Shown in pieces: positions 24,890 to 38,156 of a stretch of DNA of 64,000 nucleotides. This stretch comes from Brachionus manjavacas (Eukaryota; Rotifera; Eurotatoria; Ploima; Brachionidae). The notes beneath the pieces are model-generated. The model ran no database searches and was not told the origin of the DNA. It was given only the letters and a program-made list of their open reading frames with translations. The stretch is taken from contig JAHQIY010000002.1 of the NCBI GenBank assembly GCA_019054805.1, positions 6,014,001 to 6,078,000 on the forward strand. The letters run 5' to 3'. A program made the position numbers and the translations under genes. Every line of letters starts with the position of its first letter. Position 1 is the first letter of the stretch.

Positions 24890-27048
24890 TCAATTTGTTT
24901 GTGCCGTGAATTCGAAAAAAGTCTTTTCATTTATTGTTTTTAAACACAATGAAGACGGACTTGATAGTGCTGGGGAACATTCAGATGAGGTCGATAATAG
25001 TGGAAAATTCTTGTAATACACACAATAGTATGCAAGAACTTGATATATGAACTCGTATTGTTCAAGTGTTTGGATCATGCCACCTCTAAAATAAAATTAT
25101 TTTAATTGAATTTAGAATTTTTCTCAAATCAAATAATATCTGATAAATTTTATAATTCTACTTTATTTATTGAAATTCAATGTTTTTTCTCTTATCTTAA
25201 CTTTTCTAAATTTAAAACAAAATGCACTTTGTTAAATCAGGCCAACTTTATATCTGTAATAATTAATAAAATATTAAAGAAAAAATACCTTTCTTTTCTT
25301 AATTTGCATACAATGCGTACTATATCTATCAACGACTCGTTATCAATATATTTAATACCAATTGCGATTGCCAAAAAACATCCTGTTCGACCAACACCAG
25401 CACTGCAATGGACCAATATGGGTGATTTTTTGGTTTCGTCTATTTTTTTTATGTTCTCAATTTGTTTAATGAAGTGAATTAGCGCGTCTGGATTATCGGG
25501 CAGGTTATGGTCTGGCCATCCCGTGTACCAATAATGATATAGGGTTCGTGTCTCATTATTACAACATACGCTCAGCATTCGGATTTCATAATCTTCAAAC
25601 GCTTTAATTTGATTAACAGTTACTTTAATATTGTCGTAGTTTTCGGTTTTATTAATCTGGTCGGGTATGTAGAGCTCGCATTTGTTCTTATTTCGTTCGT
25701 AGAGTTTGGTGATCATTACAACACAGGACACATTTTCGTTCCAAATAGTGAACCAAAAATCACTGATTGTGTTTGACATGGGTCCTTGTGAGGCTATGTA
25801 CGCCTTAGACTCATCTTTGTATCCGCTAATGTAGTTTGCATTTATGTACGAGCTGAGCGGATCGCTATTTCTAACCGGTAGGCGAACTCTGGTCAATTCG
25901 TTTGGAACTATTGTTCTGTAGCGATTTTTTATGCTAGAGCCTTGGACAAACAATTCGGCATGGTTGAATGGAATTAACTTTAAATTTTTTATTAATTTTT
26001 TTTTGTTGACTAAATAAATAGATTCTTACATAAAATTCATTATAAAGATTGTTTCCACTTTTTGATATTGAGATCAATTCGGGAATTGTCAGTAGTCTTG
26101 ATGCTTTGGACAAATAATCCAAACTTATAAGAAAAAAATTTACTATTTTATTAAAAGTTTGATTATATAAAGTTTAAACTTACGAATCTTTTGACGGATT
26201 GCTGATACTAAGCTTTTTTTTGATCGGATTTATGGTCAATGTCAGTGAGTTATTTGACCCTCGTCTTAAATAGAAAATAATTAGAATTTAAAAAATAATT
26301 TTTCTAAAAAAATAAAAACATTGCTATTTCAAAGTAAATGTTAAAAAAAAAACAGAAAAATAAAACTAAAATTTTAATTAGCCATGAAACAAAAACTCGA
26401 ATTCTAATATAGCCAAAGTGTAAACGTACCTTTTTGTATACAATGATTTACTATGATTTAAAAAAATAAGAAAATTAATTTTTTTTATTGTACAAAAGCG
26501 AATAGAGAATTTTTTTTAAAATTATCCTTAAAAAAATGAAAGAAAAATTTACCTTTCAAATATAGTTTTTGCCTTCATCTTGGAATCGGCACTTAGTTGA
26601 GGCTTGGATTCGTTAAAATTTGGCTTGGCTATTGGCAAAGATATGGAAATCTCTTTAAGTGACGGCTTTGAGATAATTATACTATTCGAATTTGTACTTT
26701 GAGATGTGTTCGATAATGAATCAGTGTTGTTGGTGATAAGTGATGAGTGAGAGGATGTTGATAAATTTGATGAATATGTGAATGATGACAGATCGTTTGA
26801 AGCAGTTTTGTACGAATTGCCTTGCTTGGAATAGCAATATATCTTTGGAAAGAAAATGTAGGGCTTTGTTAGAAATGGTTATGTAAATTTACCATAATAA
26901 GCAAAAAAATGGTTAGTGTCAAAATAGTAATCAATAAAAAGCCGGCGATTACGATCAAAATCGTATAGCTGCTGGTCGAAGTGTTCATATATTGATTATA
27001 TTCATGTTGATGTGATATATGCGCTGAATTCGTTGTGTGACTGAGTTC
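24890..27048 (-). CDS. PTPRR: PTPRR/PTPN7-type receptor tyrosine phosphatase (5' end not found)
   Basis: Six exons join in frame to about 501 residues: 27048-26893, 26842-26553, 26264-26184, 26123-26030, 25977-25289 and 25085-24890. The first encodes an extracellular stretch and a membrane helix (ILIVIAGFLLITILTLTIFL). After a Ser-rich juxtamembrane segment, the kinase-interaction motif RRGSNNSLTL is rebuilt exactly across the second intron; in this family it docks ERK/p38, and its Ser is a PKA site. The D exon (LDYLSKASRLLTIPEL) matches the linker of PTPRR. The phosphatase domain has PLSSYINANYISGY, the WPD loop WYTGWPDHNLP, the P-loop HCSAGVGRTG with catalytic Cys and Arg, and the Q-loop GGMIQTLEQYEF split by an intron. 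All catalytic residues are present, so it should be active. The expected role is dephosphorylating MAP kinases at membranes. The signal peptide and N-terminal exons must lie upstream and were not found. Confidence 0.93.
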
Positions 27049-30000
27049 CTAAAATTAATAATCAATTAAACAAAACAGGTAACTGCGTAGGTTTTATTGT
27101 CTATTAAAATAGTAAGAATTGTTTAGAAAAAAATAGTGAATATAAAATGCTGAATATTTTTCTTGAAAAGCTTGGAGCGTGAAAGCAAGTAGGCGACTAA
27201 AATTTATGAACAAATCAGCACTAAAAATTGAGAAATTCAGACTTGTTGTTGATAAGTCGCCTACACAAATTTAATAAAATTTGAAAATTTTGAATTCTTT
27301 TTTAAATTGTTTTAGATAAACCTTAACAAAAAATCTTGTTTTAATGTAACATGATTGTCAAACAAAATCACATTGACAACCACTTTTTAATTTCAATCAC
27401 TTCCTGCTTAATTTGTTCGAAAATTATTGTCTGTCGCTAGCATTCCGATAAATAGATAGACTAGTTTTTTAGGTACTCCTACTTAAATTTAAATGAAAAA
27501 TAAACAATTATGCAAGCTTTTTATATCGATTTTTATTTCTATCCGATTATTTGTTAATTGAAGATATCTTAATGTCAATTAGACGTGAAAATTCGGAGCA
27601 ACCCGACTGCTTCCGTGTCTACACTAATATCTTTAGCTTAAATAAGCTAGTTTTGTTTTTAATCAAATTTAAAATAACTAAATTAATAAATAAAAAATAT
27701 TCTTAATATTTTATTGATTTATTTAGAGTTGGCGCATGCTCTGTGCAATGACAGGAAATTGGTCGAATGCATTGAATTTGTTGTATTTGTCAATATTCAA
27801 ATATTTGAAAGCTAATAAATGTTTCGCTAAATCAGGAAGAGAACAACTCAAGTGTGTTTTTATACTTAAATTAAATTAGCATTGGAGTTAAGCTTCTGAA
27901 CAAGAAAATAAAATGCTTTGAGTAGGCTGCTTCTATGCTAAAAAAATTCAAAAGATAAGAATAGAAGATATGATAATTCAGCTTTGAGATATTTGCCTAT
28001 TGAATAAGAATAGAAATTTTATCAGCAGCAACAGCCTACTCTTTTTTTTTATTCAAAAAAGCTATAATTAGAAATAACATGTTTTTAATTTTGATAAAAA
28101 TAATTTGGTCTGCGGCTGGGCTACCAGGCTAGCCCAAACATATCATCACTACCAGGTGTAATAAGTGAAAATTTTAATCAACACTAAGCTTTTCCTACGC
28201 TAGTATTTTATATGTTTATGTAAATCTAGCATTGACGTCAATGAAATGAAAGTTAACTCTTTCAAAAAGTCTTTAAAAATTAAATAATTAAAAGCAAATA
28301 AGCCATGCTGTTTATTCTATTTCGAGTATTTATCAAACCTATGAGGTGAGCACTTTCAGCTTTAAACAACTGCACTTAACTATTTTAATTAATTTCTGAA
28401 TTTGAAATTAATTTTTTTTTCTCTCGAATAATTCTTTAAAATTTTGAACAAACAGAAATCTTGTAACTAAAGTAAATTAACCTCGTAATTTGCCACTATT
28501 TGTGCAAAAATATCATATTTAGTCTGAATACACCTTTAGTCTCAAATATCATAACCATTTTCATCTAATTTTTTTAAAATAAATAATGATTAAAAAATTC
28601 AATTTTTATTAAAAATGCAGCGAAATTTTTTCATCATCTTATCGAGCCGTAATCTCTAGCTGCCTTCGGATTCAAAATGAAAAAAATGGAAATGGAATGA
28701 TGATATCTAATGAAGAATTATTTAAATTTTTTTTGTTGATTAACTAACATCTAATGCGCAATTTGTAATTAGTTTGCGGATGGGATTTTGTATCCTAATC
28801 TGTGCCGAGAACATCAAATTCCAAGAATCTAGAAAAATGACGAATGCTTATAATTTTAAGTTTTACTATGGCCTCCGCAGAAACAAACCAGGAATCTAAA
28901 AATTTTTAAATTTCAGCCATTTTTAATTTATTTTATAATACAATAAAAATAGAATTTTTATTCCTAGCAGCTAAAAGTTTTTAATCCTCAAGCAACATTC
29001 AGTAAGAGCATGTAATCTTAGACAGTATTCAAAAAAAAATATTTTCAGTAATGTCATAGACTTTGTAATATAGAAAGAGTTGCTTATCAAATATTGATTT
29101 GAGAATAAGCAAAAATGATTAATCATTTAGTTACCATGTTCGTTTGGATCAAATTATAAGCATGCCTTCTAGTTGTTTGATGCTGTTGTTCTTATAATTT
29201 ATTGAATTTTTTAAAATTTCAAATTGGCCAAACTCATTGAGTCTTCTTCTAAAAAAAAAGATAAATTATTTAAATATTTAGCTTTCTCCAGGAGAATAGA
29301 TAATTTAAGCACTTGATACAACAATATAGAAAATATTTATCAAATTTCTCTTCATTGATTCCTTTAAATCATCCAAAATATTTCAAATTTTAATACTAAA
29401 TACTATCAAAAAAAAACACACCTTTTTAAAAAATTCAATTAGAAAAAAAATTCTTTTTTTTTCATTTCTATTTTAAACAAAAAATCGATCAAATAAGCAT
29501 TTTATCACTTGAATTCAAATTTTTTTAATTTCTACATGAAAATTTAATCTTAATTTAGTCATTTATTTTAAACTAAAATATTTATTATAAAAAAGTCAAA
29601 AAGATCGCTATAACTTTGCTGTGACAAATTTCTATATTTTGCGCAATATCAATTGACAATTAAAAAAAACTTTTGTTTCTCCGAAAAGATAAGTAAATTT
29701 TTCTTCAATCACGCTTTTTCCAGATTGTTCATGAAATTTGTCAATATTCCAAAATAGTAGCGATCTTTCCTAGATTTTTTTCTGAATTATGTATTTGCGT
29801 TTTTCCTGGACTTTTTTCTTTTTTAATTAGAATCAAGCAAATATGCCAATGTTTAAACACCAGCTAATTATTAAAATACCTTGAATTCTTCTAATAAAGC
29901 ATAAATGGTCATTCAAACAATCGATTTTAAAAAACAATAATTTAATCAAAAGATTTCTCAATCCATAAATCACACTTTTAAATTAAATTATCATTTTTTA

Positions 30001-33000
30001 AACTCATTTCTCTAAAAAACTTACTTAAAAACAAGAATAATTTTATGTTAAAAAAAATACGATTTATGGTTTAAGCAATCTTATTGTATTAGGTTTAAAA
30101 AATAAAAATTAATCACAATTAATCAACAAATTACTTTCTAATGAAAAAATTCAAAAAAAAATAGTTTTTTAAATTGATAATTTGAGTTAAAATCCAAACT
30201 CATCTAGCAATAATTCAAAACAAGAGAATTTAAATATAGTTTTTTTAATAGCATTGTTATGAAGTTGTAATATTGTTGAAAAATGTTAATTACAGACAAA
30301 ATATATCTATTTAAAGGCATTCAGTCGAATAAAAGAGACATATTAATTAAAAAAAATTACCTTTAAAGACTTGTCTTAAAACGTGCTTTTAAATTGCTAT
30401 AGATTTTAAATTCGATCATAAACATAGCCAGATTTAATATTATATTATTCGAGTTTAATTTTAATGTTAAATTTTTTTTAAATTATTGATTAAATTTAAC
30501 TATTGAATCATTGAATCTTTATCAAATTATTATTACTCTTGCATAATTATGGTTTTGCCAAAATTTCACTAGCAAGTGAACATTAGCTAAGCATAGCAAG
30601 CAAGCGAGAGAACAAAATACATAATTTATATCTTTTTTTTTAGTTATAATAAAAAATTCAGGTTTAATACTGTTTAGTCTGGTTATCAGATTTCGGCTAG
30701 ATATAGAACCGTTAGCTCTATTGAATAGAATTTTTCTCAAAAAAAATTCAAAAAGAACTTAGTATGTTTTTAAATTCTCATCAATTAAAATTTTATTGAA
30801 TATTAGAATACTAAATCGAGACTCAAATAATTGTTTCCTAATGACTTAAGCAATTTTAAGCTCTACAAATTACATGCTTGAATGAATATTGTTTTTCAGT
30901 CACAATTTTACCCCAATCTAGACTTTACTTGAGCTTTTAAAATGCATTTTTAATCTCATCTGGCTTTTGAAGGTATCATGAAAAAATTTAATACTAAAAC
31001 TTTTAACCAAACGTTTAACAAAATTTTTAAAAACAAAAAAGCAAATTTTTTTTCAATTCTAAATATAGAAAAAATGATCAAAGTTAGAAAATGACCAAAT
31101 CTGAAAATGATTTTGACTTTTTGCTGATCGACAATTTATAAGACCTCTCTATAAAAATAAAAATTTGGTTTAGAATTAAAATTAATTAATGTGGTTTTCT
31201 TCACATTAATTTTCTTCAAAATTGAGTGAAGTTCCACAGTAGATCCCCTATTATAAAATTATATTTTTCAAATTCTTTGCTGATGATTTTAATTTAAATT
31301 ACAAACCAAAATATACCAGTAAATAAAGTGCTTAAACTTAAAACTTAAAGGTGATACTTGACTGTTCACACTATTCAAAATGGACTTAAATTTAACAAAT
31401 GCAAGTAATGCTTATCGGCGGCAAAAATAATAAACAAGAAAATTTCTTCTAAAGTCGAAAATTGTTAAAAATAATAAAATATTCAATATGTTAAATTACA
31501 GCTTAGATGATGAATTAACTTAAAAAAGGCTAGAATGTATCTCAATTTATCACCATAAAATGGAATTTTAATAATTTAAAAACAAACTCTCAGGAATTTT
31601 AAAGCATTAATTGCGTGGTATTGTAAACAAGTTAGATAACTCATTACAGAAAAGATACTTTCTTTTGTTTTAAAAAATTCAATTTGTTTAATTCAATTTA
31701 AAACGTGTTTTAAAAACAAGAAATTTTTGGCTAATTTTATGAAACGTGGTAAATGGCTTTTTTTAAATAAAAGAAATCTTTCCCAAATAAAAAGGAAAAA
31801 AATAAAAAATTTAAACACTAGAAGATCCATTTATTTAACTATTAAGACTCGAGAAGTCTAAAAAACTTTTTTATAACACTAAATGAAAAAAAAAATAATT
31901 TGTTTGGGTCATTTTAATCCTATATTTTATAATTTTATGTTATCATTAAAAAAAAATTGATAAATTAATTCAAACAGCCTAAATGTTGTTGAATCTTAGG
32001 AAGAAATAAGTAAAATATAGAAAAAATGTTGAGGCCCAAATTATTTTTTAACCATTACAACCCGAGAAGTCTTTAAAAAACTTATTTATTCAAAATATAT
32101 ACAAAGAGTTTTAATGGCTACTTTTTTAATCTTCTATTCTACAGTTCTTTGCTAGTAAATAACTAATTAATTCAAATATTTTAAAAACTACTAAATCTAA
32201 CGACAAGGTTAGTGAAAAACAATAAAATTGTTGACAAGTCATGGCTCTTAATGGGTCTTTATGTTAATAATTTGTTAATACAGTTTAATTATTAATATAC
32301 TTATATATTTTTTAAAATTTATTTATATTAATTATTGATATTAAAATTGGGGGGAAAAGCTCGATTATTTTTCGATGGGTTTTTATTTAATTTAACTTTT
32401 AAAACTGAAAAAACCTAAAAAACTACCCGGATCTTTCGGTGTTAAAGCTAATTAGGAAATATTTGATTTATGTAAATAATTGAAAAAAAATAAATATTTT
32501 AATTAATCGCCATTAAAATAATAGAAAAATGTTTAACAAAAAATACCAAAAAAATGAAGCAATTAAATTAATTTGAGTAATGAGGCTGAAAATTTTTCAA
32601 ATTTTCAAATAGCTGAATTTATATTTATATAATACAACGAAATCAAAATATACTGATACCATTTTATTTACTATAATGAAAAACTCGTCCATAATTGAGT
32701 TAACTTAGCTTATTAAATCATTTTTTTTATCCATGAAAATAAAAGAATTGATAATTTGAGCATCATCTATAAAGAAAATTTTTGAAAAACAAAGTCCACT
32801 TTTCCTGTAAACAAACCGATAAGAAATGAAAGAAGTAATCAAGGAATTTGGGTATTGTTTGCTAGTCCAAAAAAATATATTATATTAAATTAAAAGATGA
32901 AAAAATAACTAACCAGCCGTATTTTTGGATATTGATTATAAAAGATAAAACAAAATATTAAGATTTTTTAATTTGAATTTATTTCAATTGGTACCTTCTT

Positions 33001-33327
33001 TATTTTAACAAAACCATTTCTATAAAAAATTTTTCGTCTAATGTGATGCTAAAAGTGAAATACCTTTATGCGATATCTTTTTGAAAAAATAATTGAAAAA
33101 AAAACAGTTACAAGGTTTCTAATATTAGAAAAAAACTTGAATCTTGAGTTGGAAGAATTTGTTTTGTGGTTTGAGCTTATTTTTCAAAAATTATACAAAT
33201 GGTTTAAAATAAAGAAAACATTTTCAAAATAAGTTTTATTTATAGTTCTGTATAAGATAGAAGGTAGACATTAGGAATGTTTATAAAAATTAAAAGTGTC
33301 AATTAAAGATAATGTAAAAAATAATTT
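27049..33327. other. Long AT-rich interval, probably including PTPRR 5' introns
   Basis: About 6.3 kb without a supported gene. The exon at 27048 opens with an acceptor site, so at least one upstream phosphatase exon should lie on the minus strand here or beyond. A possible candidate, the frame at 30740-30522 with a hydrophobic stretch, is not convincing. Short inverted repeats occur at 27189-27264 (GTAGGCGACT and its complement) and 31183-31210. The 3' flank of VPS33B occupies the right end. Confidence 0.4.
27920..28041. mobile_element. 122-bp foldback element (MITE-like)
   Basis: The ends are inverted copies: GAGTAGGCTG at 27920-27929 and its exact complement at 28032-28041. A weaker match continues inward for about 15 bp more. 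No coding capacity. It lies upstream of the first recognised phosphatase exon, perhaps in a 5' intron. Confidence 0.5.
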
Positions 33328-36062
33328 TTAATTTTTAATAATATCAATGACTTGTTCTGTATTGAGAAACGACGTTGTGGCAAATAAAAATTTTAAATCT
33401 TGAAAAAAATTGAGATTTCTTTTGACACATTGATAAAAATTTACTTTTTTGATTAGCCATCTTTCTCAATATTGCCAACTCTGTATATGTGCAACCACCT
33501 AAAAAATAAATTAACACTGTGCGATTGCGAAGCGGGGTGTTTCGCACAGAATTAGCATAAGTGCATATTTTTTCATATTCCCCTGGAAATAATTTAGATA
33601 TTTCTTCAAAATTGGATTTTTGATTATCATCAAGCATCTTTTGAATTTTTTTTAGAAAATTCTAATTTTAATTTTTGTATTTACTTGCGAAATGTATTGA
33701 CATAAAATTGGCCTATAGTTTCCGTTAAAAGCATAAGAAATGTCGACTGATTTAGAGGAAGACTTTAACTGCTTAGGATCTAGATCTCCAGGAATCTTTA
33801 AGAACAAGTAATAAAAAAATTTAATTGAGAAAAAACGCAAATTACAATATCTAGTTTTTTAGCGATAGTTTCGTATTTAGTTGCTTTCAATCGGCTTGTC
33901 AATTGCTGCGAAACTTTTTATTTTTATCATTTAAATTTCAATTATTAAATAATTTTAAAAAATTAAAACTCTTTATTATATTTTTGGAGTCCTCTTTTTT
34001 AAATGCTGTATTATCTATAATAATAAGACCCAATTTTTCCAAATTGTTCAATAAAACCATTTTATCAAAGCCGAAATTCTAAATTCTAAATTAAAAATTT
34101 TCTTCTTTGAAAAAAGTTTTAATTTACATGTAAAATCTGCTTGCTTAATTGTAAGTAATGGCTATTCGGGATACCTTGATTAGTTTGTGACAGCAAAATA
34201 ACTAATCTTATTATTTGATGCAGATCAAACTGAAGGAAAATTACAATTTTAAGCTAAAAAAATGTAAAAATGACTACTTGTCTATTGATTAATTCCTCGA
34301 CGTATTCAAAACTTTTATTATAATCTCTATTTGACAAAATATTGTGCTCAACATTTAAATAAATGGACAGCTCCAAATGTGTTTTTTTATTGATGATCAC
34401 TTCGCAAAGATTAAGATCTAACCAAAAAAATGAAAAATAATTTCAAATCTCTTCTTTTTTTTTTTTAAATTTTTACGTAAATTTACAGCATTGCTCAGTT
34501 CAGTATAATTTTTCAAATCAATTTGAATAAAATTTTTCATTTCGGATACAGAATTGATTTCATTTTTTTTCTAATTGAAAAAAATTAAAATTTAAATACT
34601 TAATAAAAATTATTCAGAACCCTTAATTATCTTGTCAGAATACCAAAAAATTTTCAAAGATTAGTTCAATAGTTGAAAAAATTGGTTTTCAAAATCAGTA
34701 AACGCTGACAAGAGATCTAAGAATTTTAGTTAATAAATCCACGAGCAAGGAAAATACTTCTAATACTTACTTCATGGACGTTTTTCAAATCAATTAAAAA
34801 TTTTTTTAGATGAGAAAATATCTCACTAATATGCATGCCTCTAATGTTTTCAAATATTTTATCATTATTGGACAATTTTACTATTTTTCTCTTTATTTCA
34901 TCCGGTATCTGTTCTATATAGCCAACATTTAACTTAAAATGTTCACTTATGATGCCCTCATATGTTAAGGGTGTACAAAATGGGGTTATAAAATCAATAT
35001 TCCGGTCAATCAATATTAGCTGATCAATTTTATGACCATCAAACAAATTGTTTTCATTCAATTCATCTAAACGTTTAGTTAATTCATAGACAGACTTAGA
35101 TTCAATTTTTTTTTCTCTCATTAGATAAATTAATTAAAATTACTTTTGCGCATGAACCATGTAAATGAAATTTTGGAATTTTACCAAACCAATTTTGAAT
35201 GTTTATCAAACTCTTTGCAATACTGCATAACCAGCTTTGATCACCGTGCTTTATTAGAACAATTTATTGAATAATCAAAATACTTAGCATATAATTGGTC
35301 TTTACCATGAAATAATTAGGTAAAAAATCTGGATATTCCATTGATAAAACATCGTCATCTATTCTGATTAGATCGTTTTCTAGCTCAGTCAATGTTACGT
35401 ATTCATAAATACCTTCTTGCTCAAACAACAGATCACAAATATAAAGCTTTAAATGTATTTAATTTTTTTTTTTATTTAGAATTTTTATTTATAATTTTTC
35501 AGCGAAAAAAAAATTCTCAAAATTATTTAGAATCGAATAAAAAATTTAGTCGGAAAAAAATTACTTTTCTAGGTGAAAAAACAATTTTGTATGGATATCT
35601 ATATCTAATATTTTTTCTCAAGTCATCCTTGATATGCTCACATACTTTTTTGATATCTTCAGCATAAGGTCTAATGATATAAATCCATCTTGAAAAATTT
35701 AATTAGAAATTCAGTTCAATTTATCAAAACACAATACTCGACGTCTTTTTCATCGACATTTTTTGGCAAAGAATTATCCAAAAAAAACATTTTAGATACT
35801 CCATTCTCCTTTAAAATTAAAATTGTTATCAATTAAACTTAGCTAAAATTTACCTTGAGCTCGCTAAATTTGATAGTTTCATCGATGATTTTAGTCAATT
35901 CTTTTAAAAAAACTAAATTTTTTGGACACTTAATAGGAAAACAGATGCAAATGAAGATTAATTTTTAAAAAATGAATGTACCTCATGCTGATTCAGAATG
36001 CGCAGTAAACCATCATGAGAGAATTTATTAAAAAAATTAAAATCTATATCATTAAATGGCAT
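33328..36062 (-). CDS. VPS33B: VPS33B, Sec1/Munc18 endolysosomal trafficking protein
   Basis: Fifteen exons: 36062-35982, 35928-35854, 35808-about 35731, 35688-35565, 35446-35306, 35248-35185, 35114-34771, 34570-34477, 34417-34278, 34229-34128, 34078-33970, 33913-33846, 33795-33685, 33637-33445 and 33398-33328, giving about 598 residues (human VPS33B has 617). Diagnostic blocks in order: YKIVFSPRKLYICDLLFEQE, DDVLSMEYPDFLPNYFMHGD, QLILIDRNIDFITPF, NSVSEMKNFIQIDLKNYTEL, FEYVEELINRQ, NFGFDKMVLLNNLEKLGL, ISYAFNGNYRPILCQYISQ and VLIYFLGGCTYTELAILRK. FLGGCT, SPRK and LSMExPxF point to VPS33B rather than VPS33A. The protein works with VIPAS39/VPS16B in endosomal and recycling traffic. All joins keep frame except exon 3 to exon 4, where no GT-AG choice gives the right phase. 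The ATG lies 107 bp from the neighbouring secreted-protein gene. Confidence 0.95.
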
Positions 36063-36168
36063 ATTATCTTAAATTCTAATAGAAATGAAAAAAATATTTC
36101 AATTTAGTAGAAAAAATTTATTATAATAATTAAAAATTTTTAGATAATTTTTCTTATAATAGCATCAT

Positions 36169-36717
36169 TTAAGTCTTTAGATGTTCCAATTTCAATAAAA
36201 AATCTAAAATATATTTTACAGATGTTTTGTTTACTCGAAAATTTTCATTATCTGAATATTGAGCTAAAATGACTTTTTTCAAATAATATATCAAGTATTT
36301 GACAAAATTTGGAGAAGTTTTTTTGTTTCCTTTGTATTTTTCAAACTTTCTGAAAATTGACTGAAGCAAAACTAAAAAATTAATTGAATCGTGCCTTATT
36401 GATTGATCAAGTTTATTTGATTTATTGATAATGTTACTTATTATAAATTCAAATAATTTTTTGACTTGAGTTTTATCCGAATTAAAAGAATAAAATAAAT
36501 TGTTTTGATCAAGTTTATCTCTGTTCAAAATTGAATCAATTGCTTCTCTTGAATTATCCAGAACAGAGCCATCAATTTTTTCATTTTCTATTACTTTTTT
36601 GTACTCAAAATCAACACCTTCAAATAAACTAAAATGCGTTAAATCATGATCAATCAGATAGGATTTTATAGCTAAAAATAAACCACTCGTGAGTTGGATT
36701 AAAAATAAAAATTTCAT
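36169..36717 (-). CDS. Small secreted protein of unknown function
   Basis: A single exon of 182 residues starts with a good signal peptide (MKFLFLIQLTSGLFLAIKS). The mature part is charged and Lys/Asp/Asn-rich, predicted largely helical, with amphipathic stretches such as VKKLFEFIISNIINKSNKLD and YLIYYLKKVILAQY. It has no cysteine and no motif I recognise. It has the same orientation as VPS33B and ends about 107 bp before the VPS33B start codon. That is close enough for trans-splicing or a shared transcript to be considered, but nothing in the sequence proves it. The signal peptide and length make it a likely real gene; the function is unknown. Confidence 0.6.
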   Translation of the reverse strand: MKFLFLIQLTSGLFLAIKSYLIDHDLTHFSLFEGVDFEYKKVIENEKIDGSVLDNSREAIDSILNRDKLDQNNLFYSFNSDKTQVKKLFEFIISNIINKSNKLDQSIRHDSINFLVLLQSIFRKFEKYKGNKKTSPNFVKYLIYYLKKVILAQYSDNENFRVNKTSVKYILDFLLKLEHLKT

Positions 36718-37372
36718 TTTTCTAATTTATGCCTTTAAAATCAAATTTGAAAACAAATTTTAATTCAAATTTAATTTATACATAGTATGTTTTCAAAAGA
36801 AATCTTAGAAAATTTTTTAAATGACAACAATCGAATTAAAATTAATTTAAAACTGATTTTTTTTTAATTTAGTAATCCATAAATTGATAGAAAATATATT
36901 CGAAATAAATCAAAATATTGAATTGTACAAATTTGTGCTTGACTTCTTTTTTTTTTGGAAATCCGCAGACAAAAAGCAATAATTTTTGTTTATAAGATTT
37001 TATTATCGACGGATCTAAGCCACAATGTGACGAGAACTTTTTGAGGATTTATTTGAAGAATCGCAGAAATTTTCTGCTTAAATTGTGCGTCATAAACTAA
37101 ATTTCTTTGCTATTTACTTTATAAAAATAAAATATTTAAAAAAAATAAAAACAGACTAAATCGAATTTTATTTTGTTGATATGGCAATAGAAAATCACCT
37201 ATTCTTAAATTTTGAGCCTTGCAAAATAGCGAGAGTAATTATGCCACTTTTTAGATTTAGAAATTTCTAAAGGTTTTTTATTATGATGACTTTGTTTCAA
37301 TCAGTTTTGTTATTTCTTTATATTTTTATTAGAAAAATTTGAATTCTGGAAATCGTTTTAAATTAGCCGAAG
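36718..37372. other. Divergent intergenic region
   Basis: Lies between the minus-strand secreted-protein gene and the plus-strand PLAC8 gene, so it should hold both promoters. AT-rich, with no recognised element. Confidence 0.5.
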
Positions 37373-37761
37373 ATGTCTAAGCAAGAACGGGTCAAAAGTG
37401 CCCAACCAAACATGGAAGTTTGGGAATTTGAGAATCATTGGAGTAGAGATATGTCTGATTGTTGTACTGATTGTGGCACATGCTGTTTTGCTTTATTTTG
37501 TCCGATGTGCTTTGTAATTTTTTTTATTTAAAAAAAATTTTCTTCTAAAATTTACATTTTAAGTTGGGAAAGCTTTTTATGAGAACAAATGAATGTTGTT
37601 GCATGTGGTGCATACCCGGTGGTCTAATGAGCCTGAGATCCAAATTAAGGACTGGCTTCAGAATTCGAGGCAGTTTGTGTCATGATTTTATGGCCACTTC
37701 ATGTTGTCCAATTTGTGCTGCTCTTCAGATTAAACATGAACTGGATAAACAAGAACTCTGA
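37373..37761 (+). CDS. PLAC8 / cornifelin-like Cys-rich protein, copy 1
   Basis: Two exons (37373-37513 and 37564-37761, 50-bp intron) give 112 residues. The PLAC8 pattern is complete: VWEFENHWSRDMSDCC with two further Cys (TDCGTCC), FCPMCF, then CCCMWCIPGG, the basic stretch LRSKLRTGFRIRGSLCHDFM and the closing CCPICAALQIKHEL. PLAC8 proteins are small Cys-rich, membrane-associated proteins (placenta-specific 8, cornifelin, and plant FWL/PCR relatives). Proposed roles range from cell growth and differentiation to metal handling, so the role here is not determined. A second member of the family follows about 400 bp downstream in the same orientation, with the same exon phase logic but divergent sequence, which suggests an old tandem duplication. 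Confidence 0.92.
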
Positions 37762-38156
37762 TTTGATTTTTTTTACATTCATTAAATGAAATTTTGTTAA
37801 TAACTTAATTGATAACTTTTTTATTGATACAAATATTAAATAAAAGATTCTTCATTCCCTAATTTAAAATGATTAAATTTGAAATTTTAATTTCCAAGGT
37901 GAATAAGATTTAAAAAATATATTAATTAAATTTTCTTTTCATAATAATGTGCTCTTTTCTAATTTAATTACTATCGTGATTTCATGACTAACTATTAAAT
38001 TGAGAAGCACGTTACTTTTTTTTAATCTTCACATTTGCTGAGCATCTCAAGAGGTTTAACCACAATGAACATTTTTCAATCAATTGTTTTTGATAATCGA
38101 AAAATTTCAAAATTGTTTTTTTTTCTTACATTATTAAGAAAACTGTAAGCTTAGTC

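Noticed and set aside
30522..30740. Possible signal-peptide exon for the PTPRR-like gene
   Set aside because: A hydrophobic stretch is present, but I could not connect it in frame to the 27048 exon, and chance hydrophobic frames are common here.
34572..34768. Possible extra VPS33B exon reading LLSAFTDFENQFFQLLN
   Set aside because: It does not keep frame with the exons on either side. Skipping it joins NVHE to KKNEINSVSEM in frame and matches VPS33B.
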